A stretch of DNA of 64,000 bases from Enterococcus casseliflavus NBRC 100478 (GCF_001544095.1 NZ_BCPT01000011.1:62001-126000); one strand, 5' to 3'; numbered from the stretch's first letter, positions 1 through 8,712 are shown. Made by a program: numbers and translations. Notes: generated by a model from the sequence alone, not told the origin.

Positions 1-189
1 GATCGCTTGATTAATGTCTCCTTTTGAAGGTGAAGCCCGCTTGATTTCAGCAATGAGGTGCATCTTTTGTGGTCGGTCCTTGACTTGCTGATAAAATGAT
101 GGGCGTTTCGCTACGACCTTTTCGGTTTCTTGTGGCATCGCGGCAACTTCTTCAACTTTTTTCTGGATGATCGTTTCTAAAAAATCCAT
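1..189 (-). CDS. trpC: Indole-3-glycerol phosphate synthase, N-terminal part
   Basis: Only the first 63 codons are inside the window; the rest continues beyond position 1. The enzyme closes the ring of carboxyphenylamino-deoxyribulose phosphate to indole-3-glycerol phosphate in tryptophan synthesis. Visible evidence is the start MDFLETIIQKK and the family motif AEIKRASPSKGDI around residues 47-59, which holds the conserved Lys/Ser-Pro-Ser segment of the first barrel strand. The ATG at 189 follows a GGAGGA ribosome site, 26 bases after the trpD stop. Co-directional with trpE-G-D, so it belongs to the same T-box-controlled operon. Family assignment is secure although the fragment is short. Confidence 0.93.
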   Translation of the reverse strand, partial: MDFLETIIQKKVEEVAAMPQETEKVVAKRPSFYQQVKDRPQKMHLIAEIKRASPSKGDINQAI

Positions 190-215
190 GATTCTCCTCC
201 TTACAGCTTTCGTAA

Positions 216-1250
216 TTATTGACTATTTGACTGGCGGATCAACTCCTGCAGTTTGTCATAGGCGGCGCCCGAAGCGATACACGCCCGTGCCATCGCAAAC
301 CCTTCCGCTATCGTGGCGGCTTTGCCGTTAGCGTAAAAACCTAACCCTGCATTTAAGACCACCGTTTCTAGATAAACGGAGGGTTGATTTTTCAACACCG
401 CAGTTAAGATCGCCGCATTTTGAGCGGCATCCCCGCCGACGATCGCCTCGATCGGCGCTGGCGTAAAGCCGTACGCTTGTGGATCCAAAGAAAAATTGGC
501 TACCTCTCCTCCTTGATAAAAGCTGATCGCAGTTTCACCTGCCAAATTGGCTTCATCCATTCCGTTGCATCCATGGATCACCATTGCTCTTTGCCGACCA
601 AGACTGCCTAACGCCTGAGCGGTGTCAGCCAAGCTCTCGCCTGCGTAAGTCCCAATCAGTTGCGTAGTCAACGGAACAGGATTGATCAAGGGGCCTAATA
701 GATTAAAAATCGTTGGCGTTGCTAATTCTTGCCGTATCTTCATCACTGCTTTCATGCCGGGATGCAACGAGGGAGCGAAGAGAAACGCGATGCCGACAGT
801 CGTTAATAGCTCAACGATTTTTTCTGGTGATGCTTGGATCGATACCCCCAAGCAGGCTAAGACATCGGCACTGCCTGAACGACTAGAGATACTGCGATTG
901 CCGTGTTTTGCCATCGTGATTCCCCCAGCTGCTAACACGAAAGCAGACGTAGTGGAGACATTAAAACTATTGGAGTGGTCGCCGCCAGTACCGCAATTGT
1001 CCATGGCGTCTCCTCCTTCATAAGGAATGGTCACGGCATGCTCTAACATGATTTCCGCTAAAGCGGTCAATTCGGCGGCTGTGATGCCGTTGATCTTCAT
1101 CGCAACTAACGCTGCCCCCAATTGACTTTCTGAAAACATCCCGCTTAAAATTCCTTGAGCAAAGTGGCGCATCTCCTGATAACTTAAATGACTGCCATTA
1201 AAAAGCTGCTGGGTGATTTGCTGCGGCTGCTGTATTTTGACTGCTTCCAT
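216..1250 (-). CDS. trpD: Anthranilate phosphoribosyltransferase
   Basis: Transfers the phosphoribosyl group of PRPP to anthranilate, the second committed step of tryptophan synthesis (cytosol). The 344-residue product has the family layout: an N-terminal helical domain followed by the PRPP-binding GTGGD motif (within DNCGTGGDHSNSFNVST), then KHGNRS, then NLLGPLINP, all typical of TrpD. I place the start at 1250 (MEAVKIQ) because AGGAGG lies seven bases upstream. A longer in-frame extension to 1307 has no ribosome site of its own and would overlap trpG. Third gene of the operon, 16 bases after the trpG stop. Confidence 0.96.
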   Translation of the reverse strand: MEAVKIQQPQQITQQLFNGSHLSYQEMRHFAQGILSGMFSESQLGAALVAMKINGITAAELTALAEIMLEHAVTIPYEGGDAMDNCGTGGDHSNSFNVSTTSAFVLAAGGITMAKHGNRSISSRSGSADVLACLGVSIQASPEKIVELLTTVGIAFLFAPSLHPGMKAVMKIRQELATPTIFNLLGPLINPVPLTTQLIGTYAGESLADTAQALGSLGRQRAMVIHGCNGMDEANLAGETAISFYQGGEVANFSLDPQAYGFTPAPIEAIVGGDAAQNAAILTAVLKNQPSVYLETVVLNAGLGFYANGKAATIAEGFAMARACIASGAAYDKLQELIRQSNSQ

Positions 1251-1266
1251 AAATGTTCCTCCTTTT

Positions 1267-1845
1267 TCATTTGCTGCTTTTTGCTGATTTCTCTGAAATG
1301 AGTTCAAGAAACCGTTGGATAAAAAACGCCCCTTCGTTTGTCCCCATTGATTCAGGGTGGAATTGAAGGCCTACGATCGGCTTTTGTCGATGCTGGATCG
1401 CCATGATGATCCCTTTTGTTTCAGCCAATACCTCAAATTGTGCAGGAAGGGTCGCTGGCTCAATGACCAGCGAGTGATAGCGCATGACAGTCATGTCTCC
1501 TAGGTAGGTTTGGAATACGCCTTTTTTCTGATACGTAAGGCTCGATTGCTTGCCGTGCATAATGGCTGGTGCTTGGACCACTTTGGCACCAAACGCTTCT
1601 CCAATGGCTTGATGACCTAAGCAGATCCCTAAAAGCGGCTTGCTATTGTGATATGTTTTGATCAAAGGAATCATGAATCCTGCCTCTGCGGGACGTCCTG
1701 GTCCGGGGGAAAAAATGATGCCATCTGCTTCTTCAGCAACAAGGAAAAGGTCTGGATCATCATTTCGCAAGACGACTGTTTCTTCTGGACAGAGCTGGAG
1801 AAGATTGTAAGTAAACGAATCATAGTTATCGACGAGTAAGATCAT
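1267..1845 (-). CDS. trpG: Anthranilate synthase component II (glutamine amidotransferase)
   Basis: Class I glutamine amidotransferase that releases ammonia from glutamine for the TrpE subunit. About 192 residues, the normal length for a free-standing TrpG. It starts MILLVDNYDSFTYNL, has the oxyanion FSPGPGRP segment, the nucleophile loop GICLGHQAIGEAFG (Cys about residue 77) and the C-terminal QFHPES with the catalytic His and Glu. The start at 1845 has GGAGGT just upstream; a 33-codon upstream extension in frame lies inside trpE and is not supported. The gene overlaps the end of trpE by 20 bases, implying translational coupling of the two subunits. Confidence 0.96.
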   Translation of the reverse strand: MILLVDNYDSFTYNLLQLCPEETVVLRNDDPDLFLVAEEADGIIFSPGPGRPAEAGFMIPLIKTYHNSKPLLGICLGHQAIGEAFGAKVVQAPAIMHGKQSSLTYQKKGVFQTYLGDMTVMRYHSLVIEPATLPAQFEVLAETKGIIMAIQHRQKPIVGLQFHPESMGTNEGAFFIQRFLELISEKSAKSSK

Positions 1846-3232
1846 TGGCTGACACCTCCAATAGTGCTTTGGCTTTGTGTAAGGTTTCGTGGTATTCAGA
1901 TGAGGGATCAGAATCATAAACGACACCCGCCCCTGCCTGGACATAAGCGATCGCGTCTTTCAAAACCATTGTTCGAATCCCGATGGCAAAATCCGCTTGA
2001 TCGTTTCGAGAAAAATACCCAACGGCTCCCGCATAGACCCCTCTTCGAACAGCTTCCCATTGATAGATGCGAGTCATGGCACGAATCTTTGGTGCCCCGC
2101 TGACCGTGCCTGCTGGCAGGGTTGCTTTCAAGGCATCCATTGCCGTCACACCTGTTCTGCGCTTGGCAGCCACCACCGAAACGATATGCATGACATAGCG
2201 GTATTTCTCGATCACCATGTATAAAGGAACATGAACCGTGCCATGTTCAGCGATTCGGCCCAAATCATTGCGCCCCAGATCGATCAGCATTTGGTGCTCT
2301 GCACGTTCTTTTTCATCTGCTAATAGTTCCGCCGCCAAAGCTTCGTCTTCTGCTTTGGTTGCCCCTCGTTTGCGGGTACCAGCGATTGGATTTGTGGTGA
2401 TCGTTGTTCCTTGAACCCGAATCAAGCTTTCAGGTGAACTGCCGATCACTTTGAATCCGTGATCGAAATCAAGATAATAGAGGTAGGCAGACGGATTCGT
2501 CACTCGCAGTTTTCGGTAATAGTCAAAAGGATCTTGCGTAAATGCTGCTTGCAGACGTTGGGAAGGAACAACTTGAAACATATCCCCTGCCGTAATTCGG
2601 GCTTTTGCCTCACGAACGATCGTTTCATAGGCATGTTGAGTAACATTACTTATAAAATGCAGCTTTTCATTCGATAACCCACGGGTCTCAGCTGCGACCG
2701 GTGTCCTTAATTGCTGCTGCACCGCTTGGAGTACCTGCTCCATCTCGGCGGTCCCCCTTTGGCTGTAGCAATTTTCAAGGATGATGGTCAAGGTTTCCCT
2801 TTGATGGTCCAGAACGAGAAAGGTTTCAAAAAGCCAAAAGGCCATATCAGGCACCTGCAATTCATCTGCGGGCAGTTGTCCAATGTCTTCATAGCAAGCT
2901 GCGATATCATAGCCCGCATACCCGATCGCCCCACTTTGCAACGGCAGATTCGGTAAAGCGGTGGTTTCTTTTTTGACTACATACCGTTCCATTTCTTTTA
3001 AAGGGTCCTGACAGGGATACTTGTTGACCGTTTTTTCCAAAAGATCCTCCACTTGAAAAACACCATCCTTAAAGGTCAGTTTCTGAACAGGATCAAAGGT
3101 GAGGATCGAATAGCGTCCCGTATCTTCTTCTCTGGGAATACTTTCCAGTAAACATTTATGCGCCCCTTGAATCCGTAAAAACACTGAGACAGGTGTCAAA
3201 CAATCGCTGTTGATTCGTTCCATTCGATACAT
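1826..3232 (-). CDS. trpE: Anthranilate synthase component I
   Basis: Large subunit converting chorismate to anthranilate with ammonia from TrpG; first step of the tryptophan branch. 468 residues, typical TrpE. The chorismate-binding C-terminal half is clear: NPSAYLYYLDF, GSSPESLIR, TTNPIAGTRKRG, DLGRNDLGR, LPAGTVSGAPKIRA and the closing IRTM...QAGAGVVYDSDP block. The start at 3232 (MYRMERIN) follows AAGGAG by the right distance. An upstream extension to 3322 would read through the T-box terminator and is rejected. The N-terminal feedback site is not resolvable by eye beyond a plausible LLES motif near residue 30. First structural gene of the operon. Confidence 0.96.
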   Translation of the reverse strand: MYRMERINSDCLTPVSVFLRIQGAHKCLLESIPREEDTGRYSILTFDPVQKLTFKDGVFQVEDLLEKTVNKYPCQDPLKEMERYVVKKETTALPNLPLQSGAIGYAGYDIAACYEDIGQLPADELQVPDMAFWLFETFLVLDHQRETLTIILENCYSQRGTAEMEQVLQAVQQQLRTPVAAETRGLSNEKLHFISNVTQHAYETIVREAKARITAGDMFQVVPSQRLQAAFTQDPFDYYRKLRVTNPSAYLYYLDFDHGFKVIGSSPESLIRVQGTTITTNPIAGTRKRGATKAEDEALAAELLADEKERAEHQMLIDLGRNDLGRIAEHGTVHVPLYMVIEKYRYVMHIVSVVAAKRRTGVTAMDALKATLPAGTVSGAPKIRAMTRIYQWEAVRRGVYAGAVGYFSRNDQADFAIGIRTMVLKDAIAYVQAGAGVVYDSDPSSEYHETLHKAKALLEVSANDLTRR

Positions 3233-3254
3233 AAGCTGCTCCTTTCTTTGTAAA

Positions 3255-3535
3255 CAAAAAGCCCTCAAGCAAACATCATAAAAACGTCTGCTTGAGGGCG
3301 AATGACCGCGGTACCACCTCAATTGAAAGTTGCCTAAAAAAACAACTTCTTCTCTATCAACCGTCTAACAACGGTCTTCCTCTATAACGGGAGTTCCCGC
3401 ATTTTCCTACTGCCAAAAAAAGGGTTCAAAAAATGATCGGCTAAGGCCATTTCCTTGATTTCTTGGTATCGGATTCTCATCACCGCCGACTTTCTGTAAC
3501 CAAAAAAGACTCAAGTACTTCTCTTAGTTTGATTT
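3255..3535 (-). promoter_or_regulatory. Proximal T-box riboswitch, Trp specifier, with terminator
   Basis: On the minus strand this leader shows stem I features, a specifier UGG (plus-strand cca 3447-3449) after GGAAA, the T-box GGTGGTACCGCGG (plus 3306-3320) and a terminator whose arms lie at 3261-3271 and 3289-3299 followed by a U run. Uncharged tRNA-Trp should stabilise the antiterminator and allow transcription into trpE. The acceptor-pairing bases read UGGU here, not UGGC as in the upstream copy. Function is established for the class; the specifier call is read from the sequence. Confidence 0.92.
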
Positions 3536-3573
3536 TACGTTTATTTTTTTATTGGTTGAAGGGCAAGAAAAAC

Positions 3574-3828
3574 AAAAAAGCCCTCATGCAAACAAACTCG
3601 TCTGCATGAGGGCGATTACTCACGGTGCCACCTCAATTGGTTCTCTAGATCGTCTATCAACGATCGTTCTCTGTAACGGGAGATCCCGAAAAAAGCCTAC
3701 TGATTTCAGCCTTTCGACACAAAAGTCCATTTCTGAAGCGTCAATCTGCTGATTTACACCACCATCAGCTCTCTGCAAGACGAACGTCCTCATACTTCTC
3801 TTTTGTTTGGTCTTTACTAGTTATTGGT
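3574..3828 (-). promoter_or_regulatory. Distal T-box riboswitch, Trp specifier, with terminator
   Basis: A second, complete T-box upstream of the first. Stem I carries AGAGAGCTGATGG and the matching AATCAGCA. The specifier is UGG (plus cca 3727-3729) in GAAATGGAC. The T-box is TTGAGGTGGCACCGTG (plus 3621-3636), and the terminator arms are GCCCTCATGCA at 3580-3590 and its complement at 3603-3613 with six Us. The UGGC acceptor-pairing bases match a GCCA tRNA end exactly. Two Trp-sensing switches in series should multiply the dynamic range of trp expression. Confidence 0.93.
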
Positions 3829-3832
3829 AGCT

Positions 3833-3861
3833 ATATTACGTGGCTTTTGCTGATCTGTCAA
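3833..3861 (-). promoter_or_regulatory. Promoter of the trp operon
   Basis: Minus-strand -35 TTGACA (plus 3856-3861) and -10 TAATAT (plus 3833-3838) with a 17-base spacer, essentially consensus. It lies just upstream of the distal T-box, so the leader starts near 3826. A strong promoter fits control by leader termination instead of initiation. Confidence 0.88.
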
Positions 3862-4134
3862 CAGAAAAAAGCGAATTTTCTATTTTTGTCTCCTTTTGAC
3901 AATACAAGAAAACAACCTACAATGGGTTGCCTTAACCAAAATAAAAAGACATTCTTTAGGACAAAAATCTCCTTCACTTCTTTCAGCGTACTTAATTATA
4001 GCTGCTACTCTATTTAAATAATATTTGTTTTTTTATAACCCTTACGTGAAGATCAAAGAGTGAAAACTTTGCTATAATTTTGCCAAAAAATCGACATTTT
4101 CCCAAAATTTTCATAACATCATGAAAAAACAGAA
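3862..4134. other. Intergenic region, no gene seen
   Basis: AT-rich spacer between the divergent trp promoter and the small gene at 4192. A weak inverted repeat (CAACC ... GGTTG, about 3913-3930) followed by Ts on the minus strand could be a short terminator, but no minus-strand gene precedes it. I see no convincing coding sequence. Confidence 0.5.
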
Positions 4135-4163
4135 TTGTTATTTGAAATATTCTTCTATATGAT
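4135..4163 (+). promoter_or_regulatory. Promoter of the 89-residue orphan
   Basis: TTGTTA (4135-4140), 17-base spacer, TATGAT (4158-4163), placing a start near 4170 and a short leader with AGAAAGGGTG before the ATG at 4192. Confidence 0.7.
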
Positions 4164-4191
4164 TGAACCGAATGTAAGAAAGGGTGATTAA

Positions 4192-4461
4192 ATGCACATA
4201 GACAAATTATATTTTTCCACCTTTATTTATAAAATGAGCTGCTTAGAATTTACTTACTCTCTCATTCAATCCAATGAGAAAAAAGTCGAATTATCCGAGG
4301 AAGAACAAGCCGAAATTGAATGGATCATCAATTCTGCGCTCCATCGAAAACTCTACGCCTCTCGCAAAAAGAGTCTTTTTTCCTCAAAAATAAAATTGTC
4401 GAAAGAAAGTTATTCTATGTATTTGCGAATGAAGAAATACGAACACATGATAGACCTCTAA
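4192..4461 (+). CDS. Hypothetical protein, 89 residues
   Basis: I do not recognise this protein. It has its own promoter-like sequence (4135-4163) and ribosome site (AGAAAGGGTG), which argues that it is expressed. The product is charged and probably cytosolic. An acidic helix with LSEEEQAEIEWIINSAL lies in the middle, followed by a strongly basic stretch rich in Lys and Arg (about residues 52-80) that could bind nucleic acid or a partner. No signal peptide, membrane span or cysteine pair. It stands alone, 218 bases before the Mga-like regulator on the same strand, and may be linked to it. Confidence 0.7.
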   Translation: MHIDKLYFSTFIYKMSCLEFTYSLIQSNEKKVELSEEEQAEIEWIINSALHRKLYASRKKSLFSSKIKLSKESYSMYLRMKKYEHMIDL

Positions 4462-4679
4462 CCGTTAAAACACATAAAACAAACGCATTCCTTTAGACAG
4501 TTACTCAGAAGGTTGTCGATCCCATCTTTTTTAATAAAAAAAACATCATCCAGTGAATTGGAAATAGCAAAACTTGCCTTTTTCGTATAAAATCAAAAAG
4601 AACACGAAAGAGTTGTCTTTCATCAAAACAGTCAATGTGACTCTTTTGACCTTCAAGACTCGGAAAGGAAGTTTTTGTC

Positions 4680-6131
4680 ATGGATGGGATGATGAAAAAA
4701 ATCATTACGGAGAAGGATTTATTACGTCAGATCCTTCTCTTGGAACAACTGGCGAATCACAAAATGATCACTGCCAAGCAACTAGCAAAATTGATCGATA
4801 CGACGGAGCGAACCGTTTTTTCCGATCTAACCTATATTCGCCAACAATTGCCTGATGGTTGGCAGATCGAAGCTACCAGTAGTGGCTTTGCTCTGACCCA
4901 TGATGGGCCATTGTTGATGAGTCAGCTCTGGGAAACGTTTTTCCCTCAATCGATCGGTGTTTCTTTGATGAAAGCATTGCTTTTTTCCAGCGAACTCCGT
5001 ACGCAAGATATTCTTAGCCAAACAGGGACATCCTATGAGACCTTGCGACGACATGTGACAAAATTAAACAAAAGTCTCACTGATTTTTCGTTGCGGATTC
5101 GGATCACCAATCGCATGATCCGCTTTGAAGGAAGTGAGATCAACATCCGTGTTTTTTTTCATCGCCTGTTACTGCCATACACCCATAACAATTACTTTTT
5201 TGAGGAATATACGATTCATGAGTCCCACTATTTTCATTTCTTGGATTGCATAGCAAAAGCCAAGCTGCAGATTGAAGTGGAACAAATCTACGGTACCTGC
5301 TGGTTTTTTATCAATACGATTCGCATCAAAGCCAATTGCCGTATCGATTCCTTTGAATTTCAGGGGGACGATCCCCTTTATAGCCTTTTCCAACAGCCAT
5401 TAAGCCAGCTGTATCAAAAAGAAGGCGTTTATTTAGAACGCAGCGAACACTTCTTTAGCTTCTACTGCTTCTTAGAAAGTTGGAACTACAATAACGACTG
5501 GTCCGCAACGATCCAAGCAACCCTTGAATCCTACCAAACCATTTATCAGAAAACGACCCATTTTGTTGGAAAACTAGACCGCTTGTTGCAGTTGTCTTTA
5601 GCTAGTGATACACAACTGATTGAGAATCTACTGTTGCTTTTGATCAAATCGCAAGAGTCAGCCAAGCTCTCAGAATTGTTCGGGCTCGAATTTCACGAGA
5701 TCCAACGGTTAAATCAACCCTATTCGCTACCGATCGAAGCGACGATCCATGACTTTTTAGAAGAGCAAACAGCCAGTCAATCGGAAATGAGTTTTCCATT
5801 ATGGTCAACCACCACCTTACTGATCCAACAAACGATTTTACAAATCAATCCTATTCGCGCAAAAGGGTATTTTGTTTTCCAAGGTGAGCCTGCCTGGAAA
5901 GCTTATCTCCTGCAAGAATTGAATGACTTCCTCGGTGCCCGCATCCTTTTATCGGCGATCGAGCCTGGTCAACTAGAAGCGTTGGCGAAAATCGAGGTTG
6001 ATTTTATTCTCTCAAATTTCCCTTTAGAGGAAGTATCTGTTCCAGTTTTTTACTTATCGATGGTACCAACGAAAAATGAGCTCAATCAAGTGACTGAGCT
6101 CATCCAAACCTATTATTTAAGCTATCGCTAG
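4680..6131 (+). CDS. Mga/AtxA-type transcriptional regulator
   Basis: 483-residue regulator of the Mga family. The N-terminal 90 residues carry a winged helix with TAKQLAKLIDTTERTVFSDL, and a second HTH follows around residues 115-145 (TSYETLRRHVTKLNKSL). The middle is the all-helical PRD-like part, with scattered His and Cys. The last 90 residues (from about 395, GYFVFQGEPAWKAYLL) resemble the EIIB-like C-terminal domain of the family. By analogy it senses PTS phosphorylation and controls surface or metabolic genes; the target is unknown. The ATG at 4680 has GGAAAGGAAG upstream. A terminator lies just after the stop. A second, distantly similar regulator is at 56018. Confidence 0.85.
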   Translation: MDGMMKKIITEKDLLRQILLLEQLANHKMITAKQLAKLIDTTERTVFSDLTYIRQQLPDGWQIEATSSGFALTHDGPLLMSQLWETFFPQSIGVSLMKALLFSSELRTQDILSQTGTSYETLRRHVTKLNKSLTDFSLRIRITNRMIRFEGSEINIRVFFHRLLLPYTHNNYFFEEYTIHESHYFHFLDCIAKAKLQIEVEQIYGTCWFFINTIRIKANCRIDSFEFQGDDPLYSLFQQPLSQLYQKEGVYLERSEHFFSFYCFLESWNYNNDWSATIQATLESYQTIYQKTTHFVGKLDRLLQLSLASDTQLIENLLLLLIKSQESAKLSELFGLEFHEIQRLNQPYSLPIEATIHDFLEEQTASQSEMSFPLWSTTTLLIQQTILQINPIRAKGYFVFQGEPAWKAYLLQELNDFLGARILLSAIEPGQLEALAKIEVDFILSNFPLEEVSVPVFYLSMVPTKNELNQVTELIQTYYLSYR

Positions 6132-6143
6132 AATCATCAAGCT

Positions 6144-6173
6144 GCCGCTACTGCTTCACTGGAGCGGCTTTTT
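6144..6173 (+). terminator. Terminator for the Mga-like gene, inside the ATPase 3' end
   Basis: GCCGCT (6144-6149) pairs with AGCGGC (6163-6168) and is followed by five Ts on the plus strand. Most of it lies within the last codons of the convergent ATPase gene. Confidence 0.65.
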
Positions 6174-8712
6174 GCCGTCCTTGCAACTTATTCGTAATAA
6201 ATTTCTCACCCTCAACGACTGCGAAAAGGAGTGCGCCGTTAGCAGCGATACTCAACTGCTGCATCAAGGTCAAAGAACCGATCTCTAAAAGCTGGTGTCC
6301 TAGAGGGGTTAGGAAAATCGCTGCCTGTAATACGATCAGCAGTGAAAGAGAAACGAATAGCGCTCGGTTGGCAAAAAGTTGGCGATTCAAGGCTGGCTTG
6401 ACCAGCTCACGACAGTTCAACAAGTAGACCGCTTGGGCAAAGACGATACTTTGCAGTAGCATACTTTGCTGAAGGACCGTTCCCTCAAATTGAACCGCTA
6501 AGACGTAAGAAGGAATCATGATCAACAGCGAGACGTAGAAGATGCGGAACAAGCTGTACCAAGACAAGATGCCTTCTTTGATTGGCCGTGGTGGTCGATT
6601 CATGACATCCGCACTTGCCTTTTCAAAACCGAGTGCGTAAGAAAGCGTGATCGTTGTCACCATATTTACCCATAAAATTTGGACAGGTGTCAGTGGCAGT
6701 GGTCGGTTCAACAAGAGTGCCGCAATAACGATCAATCCTTGGGCAACCGCAGTTGGTAAGAAGAAGTTGATGGTTTTCTTCAAATTATCGTAGATTCGAC
6801 GACCCACTCGGACGGCATTGGCGATCGTATGAAAATTATCGTCTGCCAAAACCATATCGGCTGCTTGCTTGGTTACTTCACTGCCTTTGATCCCCATAGC
6901 GATCCCAATATCGGCTTTTTTCAACGCTGGTGCATCGTTTACGCCATCACCGGTCATTCCGACGATCTCGTCATTCGCTTGCAAAGCACTAACGATCCGT
7001 AATTTATGCTCAGGGGTCGTTCGAGCAAAGATGTCTGTCTTTTGGACTGCTTGCTGCAATTCTTCCTCCGACAGCAGATCGATTTCTAACCCTTCCAACA
7101 CGTGATTCGTGTGCTTCAAGCCAATTTGCTTGCCGATGGCTTGAGCAGTCTTGCCATGGTCTCCTGTGATCATTTTGACTTGGATGCCCGCTTGCAAGCA
7201 CTCTTTTACCGCTTTGATGGCACTGTCTTTCGGAGGATCAATGATACCAGCGATCCCGACAAAGGTTAAATTGGTTAGCCCTTCGTGGGACAAGGACTCC
7301 TGTGCCGACAGCGTCAGATGCGCAAAGCCGATCAGCCGCTGCCCTTTCGCTGCTAATTTTGCACTTTCATCTAACCACCATTGCTTTTGATCTGAAGTCA
7401 GTTGGCTTTTCTCAAGCAACACTTCGGGCGCACCTTTGACAAAAACTACCGAGGCATTCGGCTCTTCTTGATTTTGATGGCGTGTTGCCATGTACTTGTA
7501 AGAGGAACTAAAAGGAATCTTATCGACTGTTTTACGCAATGTTTGCTGCGCTGATTCTGCGTATTGTAACAAGGCTTTTTCGGTTGGGTTCCCAACGAGA
7601 TCCGCAGCCTTTTGTCCTTCGTCTTGCTTCAAGTCTTGACAATTTGCCATGATATCAAGCACCGTTGCTTTATCCACGTTTGACTCAACTAAAACATCGA
7701 CGACCGTCATTTCATTTTTGGTCAAGGTTCCTGTTTTGTCTGAACAAATCACCGTCATGGCACCTAGTGTCTCCACTGATGGCATCGTTTTGATGATTGC
7801 TTGCTCCTCGGACATTTCCTTGACACCCATCGATAAAATCATGGTCAGCACGGCTGGCAAACCCTCAGGAATCATCGCTACCACTAAGGCGATACCTGAT
7901 GAGAACAAGAGATCAAGATCAAAGCCGTAGCGGAAGGTAGTAAAGAAGATCAAGAAAATCACTAATCCGATAATGCCTTTAAAGATTTGGTGATTCAATT
8001 GCTTCATTTTTTTGATCAACGGGGTTTCTTGCGCTTTCACAGACTGAATTGCTTGATTGATCTGGCCGATTTGTGTATCGTCGCCTGTTTCAACGACGAT
8101 CCCGCTGGCAGTTCCGCTTTCTACATGGGTACCAGAAAACGCCATGTTCCGCTGGTCACCAATTGTACTTTCTTGAGTAATAGGCTCGGTCATTTTTTGA
8201 ACAGGCTCAGATTCGCCAGTTAAAATCGACTCTTCAATCACAAGATCATGGGTTTCGATCAAGCGCATATCTGCTGGTACAACATCTCCTGGTCCTAAAA
8301 CGACTAAATCTCCATTTACTAAGGAAGAAACAGCGATTTTCTTCTTGCGGCCGTGAACATAAATCGTTGCTTCTTGCCCCATGAACTGCTTCAATCCATC
8401 CAGTGATTCTTGGGCTTTGCGCTCTTGCCAGTAGCCGACGAATCCATTGATGACGACGACCGCCATAATAATGCCGCTTTCGATATAATCACCAGAAATC
8501 CCTTTTAAGACGGCTGCGACGATCAAGACCAACATCAGTAAGTCGGTAAAGTGCTTGCCGACTTTCTTCCATGTGGGGATCTGCGCTGCCTCAGTAATTT
8601 TATTTTCACCTTGCTTTGCTAAACGCTGGTTGCGTTCTTCGGAGGAAAGGCCCTGCCGTGTTGTTTGCAACGTGTGTAATAGTTCTTCTGTTGTGTTTTT
8701 GTACCAATTCAT
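6148..8712 (-). CDS. P2-type cation-transporting ATPase
   Basis: 854-residue P-type ATPase in the membrane. It has an N-terminal cation_ATPase_N domain, actuator motif ILTGESEPVQ (about residue 165), the M4 motif IPEGLPAVLT, phosphorylation site DKTGTLTKNE, nucleotide-binding KGAPE, and hinge TGDGVNDAPALKKADIGIAMG (split here: TGDGVNDAPAL then KKADIGIAMG). About ten membrane spans are expected. Overall it resembles PacL-type calcium pumps. However, the M5 segment reads PTAVAQGLIV where SERCA-type pumps carry Asn and Glu ligands, and M6 reads VNMVTTITL where they carry VNLVTD. So calcium may not be the substrate. The start at 8712 follows AAGGAGG. Monocistronic. Confidence 0.92.
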   Translation of the reverse strand: MNWYKNTTEELLHTLQTTRQGLSSEERNQRLAKQGENKITEAAQIPTWKKVGKHFTDLLMLVLIVAAVLKGISGDYIESGIIMAVVVINGFVGYWQERKAQESLDGLKQFMGQEATIYVHGRKKKIAVSSLVNGDLVVLGPGDVVPADMRLIETHDLVIEESILTGESEPVQKMTEPITQESTIGDQRNMAFSGTHVESGTASGIVVETGDDTQIGQINQAIQSVKAQETPLIKKMKQLNHQIFKGIIGLVIFLIFFTTFRYGFDLDLLFSSGIALVVAMIPEGLPAVLTMILSMGVKEMSEEQAIIKTMPSVETLGAMTVICSDKTGTLTKNEMTVVDVLVESNVDKATVLDIMANCQDLKQDEGQKAADLVGNPTEKALLQYAESAQQTLRKTVDKIPFSSSYKYMATRHQNQEEPNASVVFVKGAPEVLLEKSQLTSDQKQWWLDESAKLAAKGQRLIGFAHLTLSAQESLSHEGLTNLTFVGIAGIIDPPKDSAIKAVKECLQAGIQVKMITGDHGKTAQAIGKQIGLKHTNHVLEGLEIDLLSEEELQQAVQKTDIFARTTPEHKLRIVSALQANDEIVGMTGDGVNDAPALKKADIGIAMGIKGSEVTKQAADMVLADDNFHTIANAVRVGRRIYDNLKKTINFFLPTAVAQGLIVIAALLLNRPLPLTPVQILWVNMVTTITLSYALGFEKASADVMNRPPRPIKEGILSWYSLFRIFYVSLLIMIPSYVLAVQFEGTVLQQSMLLQSIVFAQAVYLLNCRELVKPALNRQLFANRALFVSLSLLIVLQAAIFLTPLGHQLLEIGSLTLMQQLSIAANGALLFAVVEGEKFITNKLQGRQKAAPVKQ

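Noticed and set aside
420-1023. Plus-strand frames of 63 and 113 codons opposite trpD
   Set aside because: They lie wholly antisense to a strong trpD gene, have no ribosome site and no recognisable domain.
1845-1944. Upstream extension of trpG to 1944
   Set aside because: It lies within trpE, has no ribosome site and adds residues absent from TrpG proteins; GGAGGT fits the start at 1845.
3240-3540. The two leaders as a recent duplication of one T-box
   Set aside because: The terminator arms look alike (GCCCTCAAGCA, GCCCTCATGCA), but stem I and the spacing differ clearly, so a recent direct duplication is unlikely.
3600-3752. Plus-strand 66-codon frame across the distal T-box
   Set aside because: It reads the antisense of a structured leader; no start site context and no family.
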